From NCBI GenBank assembly GCA_003990745.1, contig RBNI01002163.1, positions 1-19,442 on the forward strand: a DNA stretch of 19,442 nt, read 5' to 3'. The DNA is from Jimgerdemannia flammicorona. Lineage: Eukaryota; Mucoromycota; Endogonomycetes; Endogonales; Endogonaceae. The position numbers and the translations under genes are program-made. Positions 8,717 to 17,865 of the stretch are shown here, one piece after another; position 1 is the first letter of the stretch; every line of letters begins with the position of its first letter. Under the pieces are notes generated by a model. That model did no database searches. It saw nothing but the letters and a program-made list of their open reading frames with translations, and was not told the DNA's origin.

Positions 8717-9596
8717 AAGTCTATCACAGATTTAGACTCTATCACTAGTTTAGATCTCATAGGCACTCTGGCCCTATGCCACAGTATTGTACCAGCAGTA
8801 CTACAGAGTAGGGCCAAGGGGCTGATAGGGTCCAGCATAATGGTTAAACTAGTGCTACAGAAGAGATACCTGGCTGCCAGCCCAACTCTCCACAAAAGAC
8901 TGCCCAATCTATATAAAATAACTATCCAACCCTCATAAAAGATTGCCTAACTCTCACAAAAACTGCTCCACCTACTGGTCTCAGGCCTTGATGAGCCTGT
9001 TATCTATTGTGAGTATGATGACCATTGTATCCAAACTCTCCTCGAAGGTGACAGTGCTATAGTGGTTATGTGGTTAGAATAGGATGACTATATTGGCCAT
9101 AAATAAGACCCTGAAACCATAGGTGAGGTCATACCAGACTCCACTACTATCCTCCCAGATTGGGCCCTTCCTTTCTGAGATATAAAATATTACCAGAGTG
9201 ACATTATTGTCTATATATGTGAGTAGAGAAATATTGTACCTGATATATGTATTCTAATGTAATATAAGTATATAGTTAGCTGAACCCTTGACCCAGAACC
9301 TCATACTGTTAAGCTATACTGATGGATGTCTGCCCTTAGTCTAGTCCCAGGAGCCCCAGCTTAGCAATCTGTCAAAACAGATAGCATCCGGTCAGGGGCA
9401 GAAACCCTCCAGACTACAGAAACCCCCTGGGCTGCAGCATCAAAAAATAGAGCTCCTCACCTCATATGGTATGCTAAATTGCACCAAGAATATATATACA
9501 GCCATGCTGAGATCACCATCAAGCTGGTCTATCATATACTCTATCAATCTGCTTAAAGAACTCCAGATCATAGCTGCTATCACTACATAGACCATG
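8717..9596 (+). pseudogene. Unrecognised decayed coding frame (about 290 codons)
   Basis: One plus-strand frame can be followed from about 8717 to the poly-T tract without a frameshift, broken by roughly ten in-frame stops. The composition looks protein-like: 'EPVIYCEYDDHCIQTLLEGD' near 8990-9050, an Asp/Pro-rich middle and 'ETLQTTETPWAAASKNRAPH' near 9400-9460. Many of the stops could have arisen from CAA, CAG, CGA or TGG by one transition. I do not recognise a family. It may be the remains of a transposon protein or host gene, cut at 9597 by the poly-T tail of a LINE insertion. The near-absence of indels is the main reason to think it was once coding. Confidence 0.35.
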
Positions 9597-9623
9597 TTTT
9601 TTTTTTTTTTTTTTTTTTTTTTT
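9597..9623 (-). repeat. Poly-T27 (LINE poly-A tail on the minus strand)
   Basis: Twenty-seven T in a row. The LINE to the right is on the minus strand, so this would be its 3' poly-A tail or that of a second, 5'-truncated copy. It also marks the point where the plus-strand decayed frame ends. Confidence 0.7.
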
Positions 9624-10058
9624 ATAGTCACTCAGACTCCTTCCTTTATTAATACACCTATCCTCTATATAATACATAGTGCCTACTCCTATCCAATCCC
9701 CCTAGAGGGCCCCCCCTCCCTACCCTCTCCCCCCACCCCCTCTCGATGAAAGACCACTTTGTCAAACACCATCTCCACCTATCCACCACTCTGTTCACAG
9801 ATCTCTTCCACTAGATGGTGATGTTGCCCACTCTGGGGACCCCAACCAACCCACTACCTAGTCAGCAGATCCTCTAACAACCCCTCCCATCTTAATAACT
9901 TCTCTTGTATATCTATCTATTGCCCTTTCTCAAAAACAAAGAGCCAATGTCCAGCCAACTCTACCCACACTGCTAAAACCCACCCTATAGTGAGCCAACC
10001 ATTGCTGACACCTCCCACTAGTTGAGATTTCAAATCCTCCCAGTGACCTCTCTCTCTT
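9624..10058 (-). other. G-rich minus-strand segment between two A-rich tails
   Basis: Strongly C-rich on the plus strand. No reading frame without stops has family resemblance. It holds a G-quadruplex motif (9697-9743, minus strand). It is probably LINE 3' untranslated sequence or a truncated second LINE copy. Confidence 0.4.
9697..9743 (-). other. G-quadruplex-forming motif
   Basis: The minus strand has successive runs of 5, 6, 3, 3 and 7 G separated by one to three bases, followed by CCCTCTAGGGGG. This exceeds the usual four-run quadruplex rule. It lies about 75 bases upstream of the poly-A tail (minus sense). Confidence 0.8.
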
Positions 10059-10105
10059 TTTTTTTTATTTTTTTATTTTTATTTTTATTTTATTTTTTTA
10101 ACAGA
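10059..10105 (-). repeat. (AAAAT)n-type A-rich tract, minus strand
   Basis: The plus strand is an almost pure T tract with single A interruptions every 4-7 bases. Read on the minus strand it is an AAAAT-type tail, as at the 3' ends of many LINEs. Confidence 0.75.
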
Positions 10106-11233
10106 CTCAATGTTCCACAGATTTTTATTAGAAGAAAACCTAGACTATATAGGCCAAAACTCTCCCCCACTATCCATCAAGCACTGCCCCCCCATTAATC
10201 TAGGCTAGCTATTGTCCAGCAGCTCAACCATGTTAGGTATAGTAGGGCCTATGTTGGCCTATACCTCATTCTGCACACTATGCTCTCTCTATCACCAGAG
10301 AGAACCCAGCCATATGCCAATGACTGAAAGTACATGCCCAAGACCCCAATGTATATATAAGGCCATGCCCAAGCTAAATAGAATAGCTCCTGCCACTCTA
10401 AAGAGAATGACAGACAAAGAAAAACTCTCATCAAAGTATATCACAGTGGGTAGAGCCTGGTTCTCCCAGTTGAGATGAGTAAAGGACTTATACATGAGGT
10501 GGGAGGAGACCCCCAATACTCCACTACTCAAGCCTGTAGGCCTCAATCACATTGCCATATCAGCTCTTAGTTCTAGTTGAGTATAGCCAAGATGCCTGAA
10601 ATAGATAGCCTTGGGCCCCCCAACCCCCCCCCAACAACTAGAGCCCAATCTGCTGAATTGCCAAAAGAAGCTAAGAGTGACATCTACTATCTAACCACTC
10701 CACACTAATCAAAAGGCCCCACCAAAGCAGCACCTGCCCCAGCCTCGATGACCACCCCCAGCCTGGCACCCTACTGGTTCACTGTTATTACCCTTTCTCT
10801 TATCTATAATGGCCATCTCCTCTCTCATCCCAACAATACCCAAAAAGCAGTTACTTATGCCAGAACTGTACTCACCAAGAAGCTCGCCAAAGCCAGAGAG
10901 CCCCACTATAGGTACTGAGGACCTGCAGGTAACCTATACTGAGTACTTGACACCTAAGGTCAGCTGACTCCCTACATAGCCCATGATACTGAGATAGCAC
11001 CTTGTTGGCAATGGCAAAAGGAAGAAGACACTGCACCAAAATGGATATACTCCAGATATAGCCAAAGGCACCAGAAACCATGAAAAAGTGAAGAAGACAC
11101 TGATCTGACATTGATAAAGGAACAATCTATCACCATTGTCTCTCTCCTACTATCCTACAATAGATATAGTAAACAATCCAAGGTAGAGGGGGTAGTAATT
11201 GTGGAAAGTGGACTCAGAAGGTTGCCTATTAAA
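10106..11233 (-). other. Presumed LINE 3' region
   Basis: G-rich on the minus strand, including a C-run cluster on the plus strand at 10613-10632. Some minus-strand frames are open for 60-90 codons, but they overlap one another in different frames and show no family motif. I see nothing else in it. Confidence 0.4.
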
Positions 11234-13213
11234 CTATTGTAACTGGTAAGGTAGCAGAGAAAGGGGCTGGCAACCTCTCTCTCTATCCAGCCTCCTCACC
11301 ACATCCAGCTGGACCTCTACCACTATCCAAAAGTCCTCCAGAACCTCACACTCTCTCAGCCAATGTTCTGGCATTTGCACAAATCCCCCAACCTGCTCTA
11401 CATTATAACACTCCTCACAATCTAATTGGCCACCATCCACCAGATGCCCAGTATGGAAATTCAACATAATATTCCTCTGCAGCATCTGTTACCAAACTAC
11501 TCAGAACTTGAGAGGAAGTCACCTCCACACTTCAGCACTCTATGACCAGACTCTGGCCCAGTCCCACTCCTTGCCAATCCTCACCACCTGCCAACTACTT
11601 GGCTAAAGATCCTGGCCAAGTCCCTGCTGACACTCTACTCTCTCACTAATATCAAACTCAGTAAGCAGAATATCCCCCAGAAGTAGTCTGTCCCATCACC
11701 ACATAGCTGGACCCCATAGTACCTCTCTCTCATTGCCTTGCCAGTACAGATCTATCCAGTGTACACCATCCACCACTCTCCACCAGAAATCCTTATACCA
11801 TAGCTGTTGGCTTTTATTCAGATCCACCAGAGAGAGCAAATCTCCTGAGGACCCTTAAGGGGAAAATCTCATCTCCCACACCTTCTGCATCAGCAGTACC
11901 CAACCTCCTCCCTGTAGTTCAACAGTCCTTTTCAATCACCAAGCTTGCAGATAATACAGCCACTTAGGAAAATCTACAAGACCTAGTCCTCCTCTAACCA
12001 CTAGCGATACAAGAGTATCCCAACTGATCTGGGACCTCCTCTCTGCCCAAATCTAATCTCTAGCCAGTTTCATCAGTCTCTTCACCACCCAAGCTAGGAA
12101 GTCCAAGTGATAGGCCACATACCATAGCTTGGGGAACCAGTAGACATTCAGAATTGACACCTGCCCTGTCAGAGAGATGTGGTGACCTTCCCAACCTCTA
12201 AGAGCCTCCCCCCAAATAGCCACCCTCCTCTCCCACTACACCCATGGCAAGACAGATCCATATATAGAAAGGAAGATATCCAGATACTGCACCACCTCTC
12301 CTGTAGGGACAATTGTTCCAATGACATCCCCTCCTACTAGCCCATTTATTAACACCATTGTCTCACACTTATGCTAGTTGAGTTTCACCCCAGAGTATAC
12401 CTTATACCATTCCACTGTCTTCTTAAGTGCCTCAACATCTGCTACTGATCCAAGTCCAACTACCATATCATCTACAAAGGCCCCCACCTTCTACACTATA
12501 CCATACATAGAGAGCCCTGCCACTTTCTATCATATCCTATCCATTAAAGGTTCCAATGAAAGGGTATAAAGGAAGAAGACAGTGGGTCTTCCTGAGGAAC
12601 TCCTCTTCTCAAGAGAAATGCCAACCCCCAGTGACCATTATACATCAGTGCTGCCCTACTGCCCTCCAACAGATTCAATATAAAAGTCTGAAAATGTGGA
12701 GAAACACTAATTCTATCCAGCACCTTGCCCAGCCATACTCACTGAACATGGTCATAGGCCTTCTTCTTGTTCAAAAAGACCAGTCTACCATCTAGTCTAC
12801 AAGCCTGAGCCCCTTCAATAACACTGTGCACTCAGGCAGTCTCATCTCTGATAAGCCTGCCTCCTACAAAGCCCCACTGCTCCTCACCCAGCACCTGTTG
12901 GGCCACCTTCTGAAGTCTTGCAACAATCACCTTAGTCACTATCTTCCTGTCCATATCCAGAAGCATGATCAGCCTCCAGTTCTTTCAGTCCTCCTGCCTC
13001 TCCTTGTCTTTATACAATAAGGCCACCAGCCTCAAGTTCTGCTCTCTAACCTACTTACCATTCAGAAGAACATGGTCACAGAGAGCAGCCATCTCTCCTA
13101 ACACTCTAGGGACCCTCACTATCTTCTTCCAGAAGTCCCAAGGTAACCCATCCTCTCCTGGTGCTGTCCCAAGTATAAGAGGGTTGCTTTTTAGGGTAAC
13201 CATTACATAGTTC
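11234..13213 (-). pseudogene. LINE reverse transcriptase (ORF2), 5'-truncated and broken
   Basis: The enzyme would copy LINE RNA into the genome at a nicked target. Visible blocks, in order: 'APGEDGLPWDFW' (13164-13129), 'NWRLIMLLDMDRKI' (about 12980-12940), 'QWGFVGGRLIRDE' (about 12875-12838), a 'KKKAYDHV' block (about 12775) and 'RGVPQEDPLSSSF' (12606-12568). The catalytic 'AFVDD' follows at 12481-12467, then a 'VQYLDIFLSIYGS' block and 'GGLGLVDFPKW' (about 11980). The zinc-finger-like tail (about 11530-11390) has Cys-x2-Cys ('CEEC') followed by His and Cys ('EHWLREC'). There is one frameshift near 12555 and several TAG/TGA stops. Both aspartates of the FVDD motif survive. The 5' end is cut at 13213/13214 by a chromovirus LTR. 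Confidence 0.85.
13209..13213. other. Candidate target-site duplication next to LTR B
   Basis: AGTTC lies directly outside the TG edge of LTR B (TGGAAGGG from 13214). Gypsy elements duplicate about 5 bp. The matching copy would lie beyond the 5' LTR, outside the window. Confidence 0.35.
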
Positions 13214-15245
13214 TGGAAGGGTTTTTCTAGAAGTTCTGGATATTCTGGAAGACCGTTTTCTTATGGTCAAGATCAATTTCATATGGAGTATGTCCTTTAT
13301 GCTTATTGATTTCAAGATCAGGTTGATGTCTCAACCAAAGTCCTTTCTCGGACTAGTTCTGGATGTTCAGGATTTTCAGTATTTCAGGAAGTTCAAGAAA
13401 CTAAGACCAGCTTAGTTGAATTGGCATATCGCTGCAGACAATACCTAATTAGGAAATTTCATGATGGGGTTAGAAGTGAGACCTAATGGGGAGTGGATTT
13501 ACTTAAGAGTGGTTTATGGGTTATTAAATAGGTTTATTTGCTATTTATGATGTTGCTATACTAGGAATAGTTGTGTAAAGGAATATTGTGAAGAAGTACT
13601 CAGGAGTTGTGTTCAGATTGTTCAGATCTGTTCAAGTCTGAGATTCTGAGGTCTGGGGGAGGGAGTATTTATACTAGTGAGGGGCTATCTGGACTATGCT
13701 AGATATGGATGTAGCACTAAGTACTTTGCTGAGTCAGAATGCAGTCACATAGTACAATAGTGATCTGACATATCAAGAGATTGTCTGACTGCTGAGTCAG
13801 TTCACAGTCATGTCATATAAGGCTAACCTAACTATACTATGACTGTTAAGCTATTTGTAGGTTTAGGCACTGTCTAGATAGTCTTCGATGACATCACCAT
13901 CAATTGCTTCATCTCTGATAAAGTAGTCATCTAAGAAGAGTGATTTGCGGATTACTTCTCCTTGTTAACTGAGGTAATAATACATTGGGACTTCATCTCC
14001 ATCCCACAGGATAGCATCATCTGTTTCATATACTGGATAGGGTATTGGTGGGCGAAGGAGAGGTGCATTGTTTTCACTTTCATCGGATTCGCTATCTGCA
14101 TACCTTCTATAGATTACAGCACTATGAGTCATGGGGTTGTAGTAAGCTGATGGCTGTAGTTCATATCGCTCATACTCAGGTGGTGGAGTTGTTGGTTCAA
14201 TCTCAAGGGTTGTCTGAAGGTACAGGTTGTATTCTCTAGTCTCTTCATTATAGTTAAAGTAATCGGAGGTGAATGTAGGTTGGTATTCGTACCAGTGGTC
14301 ATTGTCCCAGTAAGTCTTGTATGTGGTTATGAACTGTTGTAAGTTCATTAGCAAGGTTGGCAGTATGATCAGGGTTGGTAGAGATCCTTGGCTTGAGGTC
14401 ATGTTGGCATCAGAGGGATCATTGTCTTTTGCTTCATCTTCGTTGAAGTTGATTATATCATAGACATCCTTCATGGCATATCCAACTTGGGGCATTTGCA
14501 GGATGTGGTCATCGGAGTGCGGGAAGGTTCTGTCAGTAGTCTGAATGTATTCAAGATACTTGTGGTTGAGTTCTTGTATCATATCATCGATTTGGCCATA
14601 GGACAGGGTAGCAACCATTTCGCTGATAGTAACTTGGAGGTGGGGAATAAAGGTGCTGTACTCATAGAAGAGTTCTCGGTGTTTGTGGGTGATGAGCTTC
14701 TGGTGTTGAGACATCTGAATAATGTCTGTATCATGGTAGTGTTCGACCATGTCTTCCAGGAGGCGGCTGATCTGGTAGTAGCTTGAGATTTGTCCAATCT
14801 GATGGGCCTCATTAAGCATGTTCAGGGTATTCCATCAGGCTTTCACAAAATAGAGGGGTGCTAGGCTATGGATATTCATGAGGAGCAAAGAGGGTGTGGC
14901 TTGGTTAACAATGGCATTCCAAATGTTAGTGCAGATATGGTTGTAGATCTCGGTGGTCATGTTTGTGTGTTTGGAAGTTGTGGTTATTATTTGTTTTGGT
15001 TTTGTTTCAACATGTCTCAGGGCTTGGTATATATATATCTGTTCTTGATTGGTAAGATTCCGTTTGTGTGAACCTTATGTTCTGTGACTTCATATTGACT
15101 CAGCTTGTGCACTGTGACTTCTGTTTGACTCAGCTTTATGATCGTGCAGATGATTTTCAGATTTGTTCAGAGGTCATATGCAATTTCAGTAGCTTGTTAA
15201 GAGAGTGACATGTGATTTCAGTGGCTTGGAGGTTGTGCACTTACA
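13214..15245 (-). repeat. 3' LTR of chromovirus B (2,032 bp), carries an ORF
   Basis: The 5' edge (TGTAAG at 15245-15240, minus) follows a polypurine tract directly; the 3' edge ends CCTTCCA at 13214. U3 holds two tandem copies of a roughly 32-bp unit (AAGC(C/T)ACTGAAAT..., near 15230-15165), two TGACTCA sites on the plus strand (15096-15102, 15126-15132), CCAAT (15052-15048) and a TATATATA run (about 15038-15029). The reading-frame relic follows (14960-13863), then two TGAGTCA sites (near 13729 and 13791), TATAAATA (13673-13666) and AATAAA (13538-13533). It matches the LTR at 17610-19442 throughout, in inverted orientation, but has lost most CpG dinucleotides. Confidence 0.85.
13863..14960 (-). 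pseudogene. LTR-encoded ORF, older copy (two stops, no indel)
   Basis: This is the counterpart of the intact 365-residue frame at 17866-18963. From ATG (14960-14958) to the final TAA (13865-13863) it is 1,098 bases, exactly the same length, with no frameshift. Two in-frame stops break it. One is TGA near 14836, where the young copy has CGA, a CpG decay. The other is TAA near 13964, where the young copy has GAA. Between them an open stretch of 284 codons (14819-13965) is about 85% identical to the young protein by eye count. Many differences are His/Tyr, Thr/Ile, Ala/Val or Pro/Leu, as C-to-T changes produce. I do not recognise the protein family. Confidence 0.8.
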
Positions 15246-15259
15246 ACTCTCCTCTTCTT
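15246..15259 (-). other. Polypurine tract of chromovirus B
   Basis: The minus strand reads AAGAAGAGGAGAGT directly before the LTR start TGTAAG. This is where plus-strand DNA synthesis would be primed, and it fixes the LTR's 5' edge independently of any alignment. Confidence 0.8.
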
Positions 15260-15669
15260 AGCTTTCGACATCCTCGTCAGGGTCTTCTAATTTTTTTCTA
15301 GTGTTGTTACACCATTTGGGAGATCAAAAGTCCGGTAAAGTCCATTTTTTCAGAAAGTGGCATGCTCATAGTACAGTTGCCTAATGCATTGGATTTATAC
15401 ATTAAAGGGTCATGTGTTCAATGCCATGCACCAGAGGTGATTCTAACATCATTCACTGCTGGAGAATTTCCTCTAAGGAATCTTCTTAAATGTCTACACC
15501 TCATTTCCCACCAGTGGTATGGGGAGAATAGGCTGGCTTTCAGTTTTGCTATTTTTTTAGAGGATCGGTATTCTTGACTTACTGGGTTCATGGTTTTGTT
15601 TGTAATAATTATAGTATTCAGGAGGGTATAATATATAGTATGAACTGATAGGTGCAGGATATTCAGATT
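15260..15669 (-). other. 3' untranslated stretch of chromovirus B
   Basis: The pol frame reaches a stop at 15670-15672. The frame beyond stays open for about 80 codons but shows no domain, so coding may continue further if that stop is a mutation. On the plus strand this stretch holds a tRNA-like sequence (15356-15435). Confidence 0.5.
15356..15435 (+). repeat. tRNA-like sequence antisense to chromovirus B
   Basis: TAGTACAGTTG (15369-15379) matches the pol III A box at every fixed position, and TGTTCAATGCC (15416-15426) resembles the B box. The two are about 48 bases apart. GTGGCATG (15356) and CATGCAC (15427-15433) could form an acceptor-like stem with one bulge, and CACCA follows. The anticodon arm is damaged. 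It is probably a tRNA relic or SINE head inserted in the retrotransposon. Confidence 0.4.
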
Positions 15670-15679
15670 TCAGTTGTTC

Positions 15680-15843
15680 AAGGAATCGTATTCCTGAACT
15701 AAGTTGGTAGTATTCTGGAGATTGGTCTTGAGTTCCCATATTGCATCATGGATTGGATAATCTTTCTATTTAATGAGATACTCAGGGTGGTTTTTGTGGC
15801 CATGTTTGTTGAGGATTTGTTCGACTTCATATTCTTCCTGATT
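15680..15843 (-). other. Chromodomain of chromovirus B integrase
   Basis: The minus-strand frame reads 'EEYEVEQILNKH', then 'HPEYLIK-stop-KDYP', 'AIWEL', and 'NLVQEYDSLN'. This is the order of a chromodomain: first strand, aromatic cage region, and C-terminal helix. The stop at 15768-15766 replaces the Trp of the cage region (TGG to TAG). Confidence 0.85.
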
Positions 15844-17604
15844 ATTAATAATGACAGGTGTAGGTGATTTTGTAGTTCAGTTCGGGAATAGTTCATCATC
15901 ATTGTTATTATATTGCTTGAGATGTTGGACATTGAAGACTGGGTGAATCTTAATGGTGTCCGGTAGTGCCAATTTGTAGGAGATTAGAGAGACTTGTGAA
16001 ATGACTTCAAATGGTCCAATGAACTTGCTGTTCAGCTTTGTAGATAGTCTGTGCTTGAGGTTGTCAACTCAGTATCCTCAGATGTCTAATAGAACTTTTT
16101 CTCCAATATCAAAGGTTTCTTCTCAGCGATATTGGTTAACATACTATGACTATTGTTCTTGAGCTCGCGATAAATTCTCAATTGCGATCTGGCTTAGATT
16201 ATGTATTCGAAGTAAGAATTCTTCAACAACTTCAACTGTAGAGAGTTCTTCAGTGGTTCGGATAAGTGTCAGAGGAGTGTTTGGGTTTTGTTCAGTATTG
16301 GCAAAGAATGGGGTCATTCTAAGAGAGGCTTGCTTGCTGTTGTTGTAGGCAAACTCGACTATAGTGAGGTGTTCATGCCAATCATCTTGTCTGTAGAAAA
16401 CATAGTTTCTTAGCATTTGTTCTAGAGTTCAGTTCATTCTTTTGGTTTGACCATCAGTTTCAGGGTGAAAGACTGTAGATAGTACAAGTTTTGTTCCAAG
16501 GTATACATGGAGGGCTTTCCAAAAATGGCTGGTGAATTTCAGGTCTCGGTTATTAACAATGATCTTAGGAAGACCATGATAGTGGAAGATATTGTCAAAC
16601 AAGAGTGTGGCTATGTCTGGTGCTGTTGCAGTGGTGGTGGTTGGTATGAAGTAAGCTTGTTTGCTGAGATAGTCCACAAAGACAACAATTGCATCTTTCC
16701 CATTCTTGGTTCAGGGTAGTTGTACAATGAGGTCCATAGAGATTTGTTCCCAATTAGTGGATGGTACTGGGATAGGGTGGAGTAGGCCAGGTTTTGCTAG
16801 TGTTGAGGACTTGTTCTGTTGGCAGGCATCACAGGAAGTGATGTAGGTCTTTAGCTGATCTGCCATGCAGGGCCAATAGAAGTTTCAGGAGATAACTTCA
16901 TAGCATTTATCAAATCCTAAGTATCCAGCTATAGGGGCATCATGACATTCAAATAGGATAGTCCTTCAGAGGTCTCAGTTGTTGGGAACATACAATCTAT
17001 CCTTGTAGTAGATAGCATTGTCCTTGAGTTGATATTGATGATACCAGGTATGCTTGTCAGTATCATCACTGTTCAGGATTTCTTGAAGTGCTTGAGCTTC
17101 CTTATCATCAGCACATGCTGTGATAATTTGTTCTATGATGGAGTTTGTGATCAGGGTGAGAGTTTAGATAACTTCTTCAATGGGTGGTCTGGAGATTGCA
17201 TTAGCAACAATGTTTTCCTTGCCAGGGCAGTACTGGATTTCATAGTCAAAGTTGGTGAGGACTTTCATCCATCTGGCTTGCTTCCGAGAAAGGGTAGCCT
17301 GGGTCTTGATGTTGACTAATGACTTATGGTCAGTCAATACAGTGAAGTGTGCTCCTTCTAGGTATGGTCGCCATTTAATCAGAGTGTCTATGATGGCTAA
17401 CATTTCCTTCTCATGAGTTGCGTAATTGATTTCGGCATCATTGAACTTGCAGGAGTAATAGGCCACAGGGTGTCTTTCTTGTATGAGTACTGCTCCAAGA
17501 GCTAGGTCAGAGGCATCAGTGGTAACTTTATATGATAGGGCAGGATTCGCCACTTGAAGTACTGGAGTGGTTATCAAGGTATCTTTCAATACTTGAAAGG
17601 CTGT

Positions 17605-17609
17605 ATCTT
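17605..17609. other. Candidate target-site duplication of chromovirus C
   Basis: ATCTT directly precedes the TGTAAG start of LTR C and lies inside the older copy's RNase H codons. The partner copy would be at the far end of the insertion, outside the window. Confidence 0.4.
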
Positions 17610-17686
17610 TGTAAGCGCACAACCCCCAAGCCACAGAAATCACATGCGACCTCTGAACAAATCTGGAAATCACCTGCAAGATCACG

Positions 17687-17748
17687 AAGCTGAGTCAAAC
17701 AGAAGTCACAGCACACAAAGCTGAGTCAATACGAAGTCACGGAACACA
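17687..17748 (+). promoter_or_regulatory. 31-bp tandem repeat with TGAGTCA (bZIP-type) sites
   Basis: Two units (17687-17717 and 17718-17748) each carry AAGCTGAGTCAA followed by GAAGTCAC. TGAGTCA (17691-17697, 17722-17728) is the AP-1/Gcn4-type half-site pair. It lies about 65-100 bases upstream of the first TATA. Both sites survive in the older LTR as TGACTCA on the plus strand. Binding is inferred from the motif only. Confidence 0.6.
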
Positions 17749-17771
17749 AGGTTCACACAAACGGAATCTTA

Positions 17772-17797
17772 CCAATCAAGAACAGATGCATATATAC
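17772..17797 (+). promoter_or_regulatory. Promoter 1: CCAAT and TATA upstream of the LTR ORF
   Basis: CCAAT at 17772-17776 and TATATA at 17791-17796 lie 69 bases before the ORF's ATG. The region between is C/A-rich (17820-17865), like many fungal 5' leaders, and the ATG has A at -3. Both boxes are kept in the older LTR. Confidence 0.55.
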
Positions 17798-17865
17798 TGA
17801 GCCCTAAGACACGTCGAAACAGAGAACCAAAACAAATAACAACCACAACTTCCAAACACACAAAC

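Larger units (their letters stand above)
9597..13213 (-). mobile_element. LINE (non-LTR retrotransposon), degenerate and interrupted
   Basis: Minus-strand G-rich element. From its 5' side it shows reverse transcriptase (13212-12370), the linker and thumb region, a CCHC-type tail (about 11530-11390), and a long non-coding-looking 3' part. There are two A-rich minus-strand tails, at 10105-10059 and 9623-9597. Either the element runs to 9597 with an internal A-rich tract, or it ends at 10059 and a short truncated LINE copy follows. The 5' end, including the expected endonuclease, is missing because a chromovirus LTR starts at 13214. The reverse transcriptase style resembles fungal Tad/L1-type LINEs, but I cannot assign the clade. 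Confidence 0.8.
13214..17609 (-). mobile_element. Chromovirus B (Ty3/gypsy), 3' half, degenerate
   Basis: On the minus strand this runs RNase H, integrase, chromodomain, about 410 bases of untranslated sequence, polypurine tract, and a 2,032-bp LTR (15245-13214). It entered the LINE at 13213/13214 and was itself split at 17609/17610 by a younger copy of the same family in the opposite orientation, so its reverse transcriptase, gag and 5' LTR lie beyond the window. Pol keeps a single frame over about 1.9 kb with only point-mutation stops. The integrase chromodomain places it among chromoviruses, whose chromodomain is thought to steer integration to particular chromatin marks. Confidence 0.9.
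15670..17609 (-). pseudogene. pol: pol 3' part: RNase H, integrase, chromodomain (degenerate)
   Basis: RNase H (17609-17164) keeps its first Asp ('TTDASD', Asp at 17517-17515) and the 'TDHKSL' block. The Asp of the terminal 'VADALSR'-type motif is Asn (17202-17200). The integrase zinc site (16944-16822) has one of its two His changed to Tyr; the CxxC pair is intact. The catalytic core should be D-D-35-E. Asp1 is present (16734-16732), the second is Asn (16551-16549) and the Glu is Lys (16443-16441), exactly 36 codons apart. A linker with 'IHPVFNVQHLKQY' leads to a chromodomain (about 15843-15680) whose conserved Trp is a TAG stop (15768-15766). All parts share one frame. The upstream end is cut by the inserted LTR, so open sequence reading beyond 17609 on this strand is not pol. 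Confidence 0.9.

Noticed and set aside
12378..13210. Four plus-strand open frames
   Set aside because: Antisense to the LINE reverse transcriptase, whose motifs are clear on the minus strand.
13106..13315. 69-codon minus-strand open frame
   Set aside because: It spans the LTR/LINE junction at 13213/13214 and is in neither element's coding frame.
15356..15435. Functional tRNA gene
   Set aside because: Anticodon and T stems do not pair properly; kept only as a tRNA-like relic.
17610..17685. Minus-strand open frame running from the RNase H region up to 17685
   Set aside because: Its first 25 codons are antisense to the inserted LTR; only the part below 17610 is pol.
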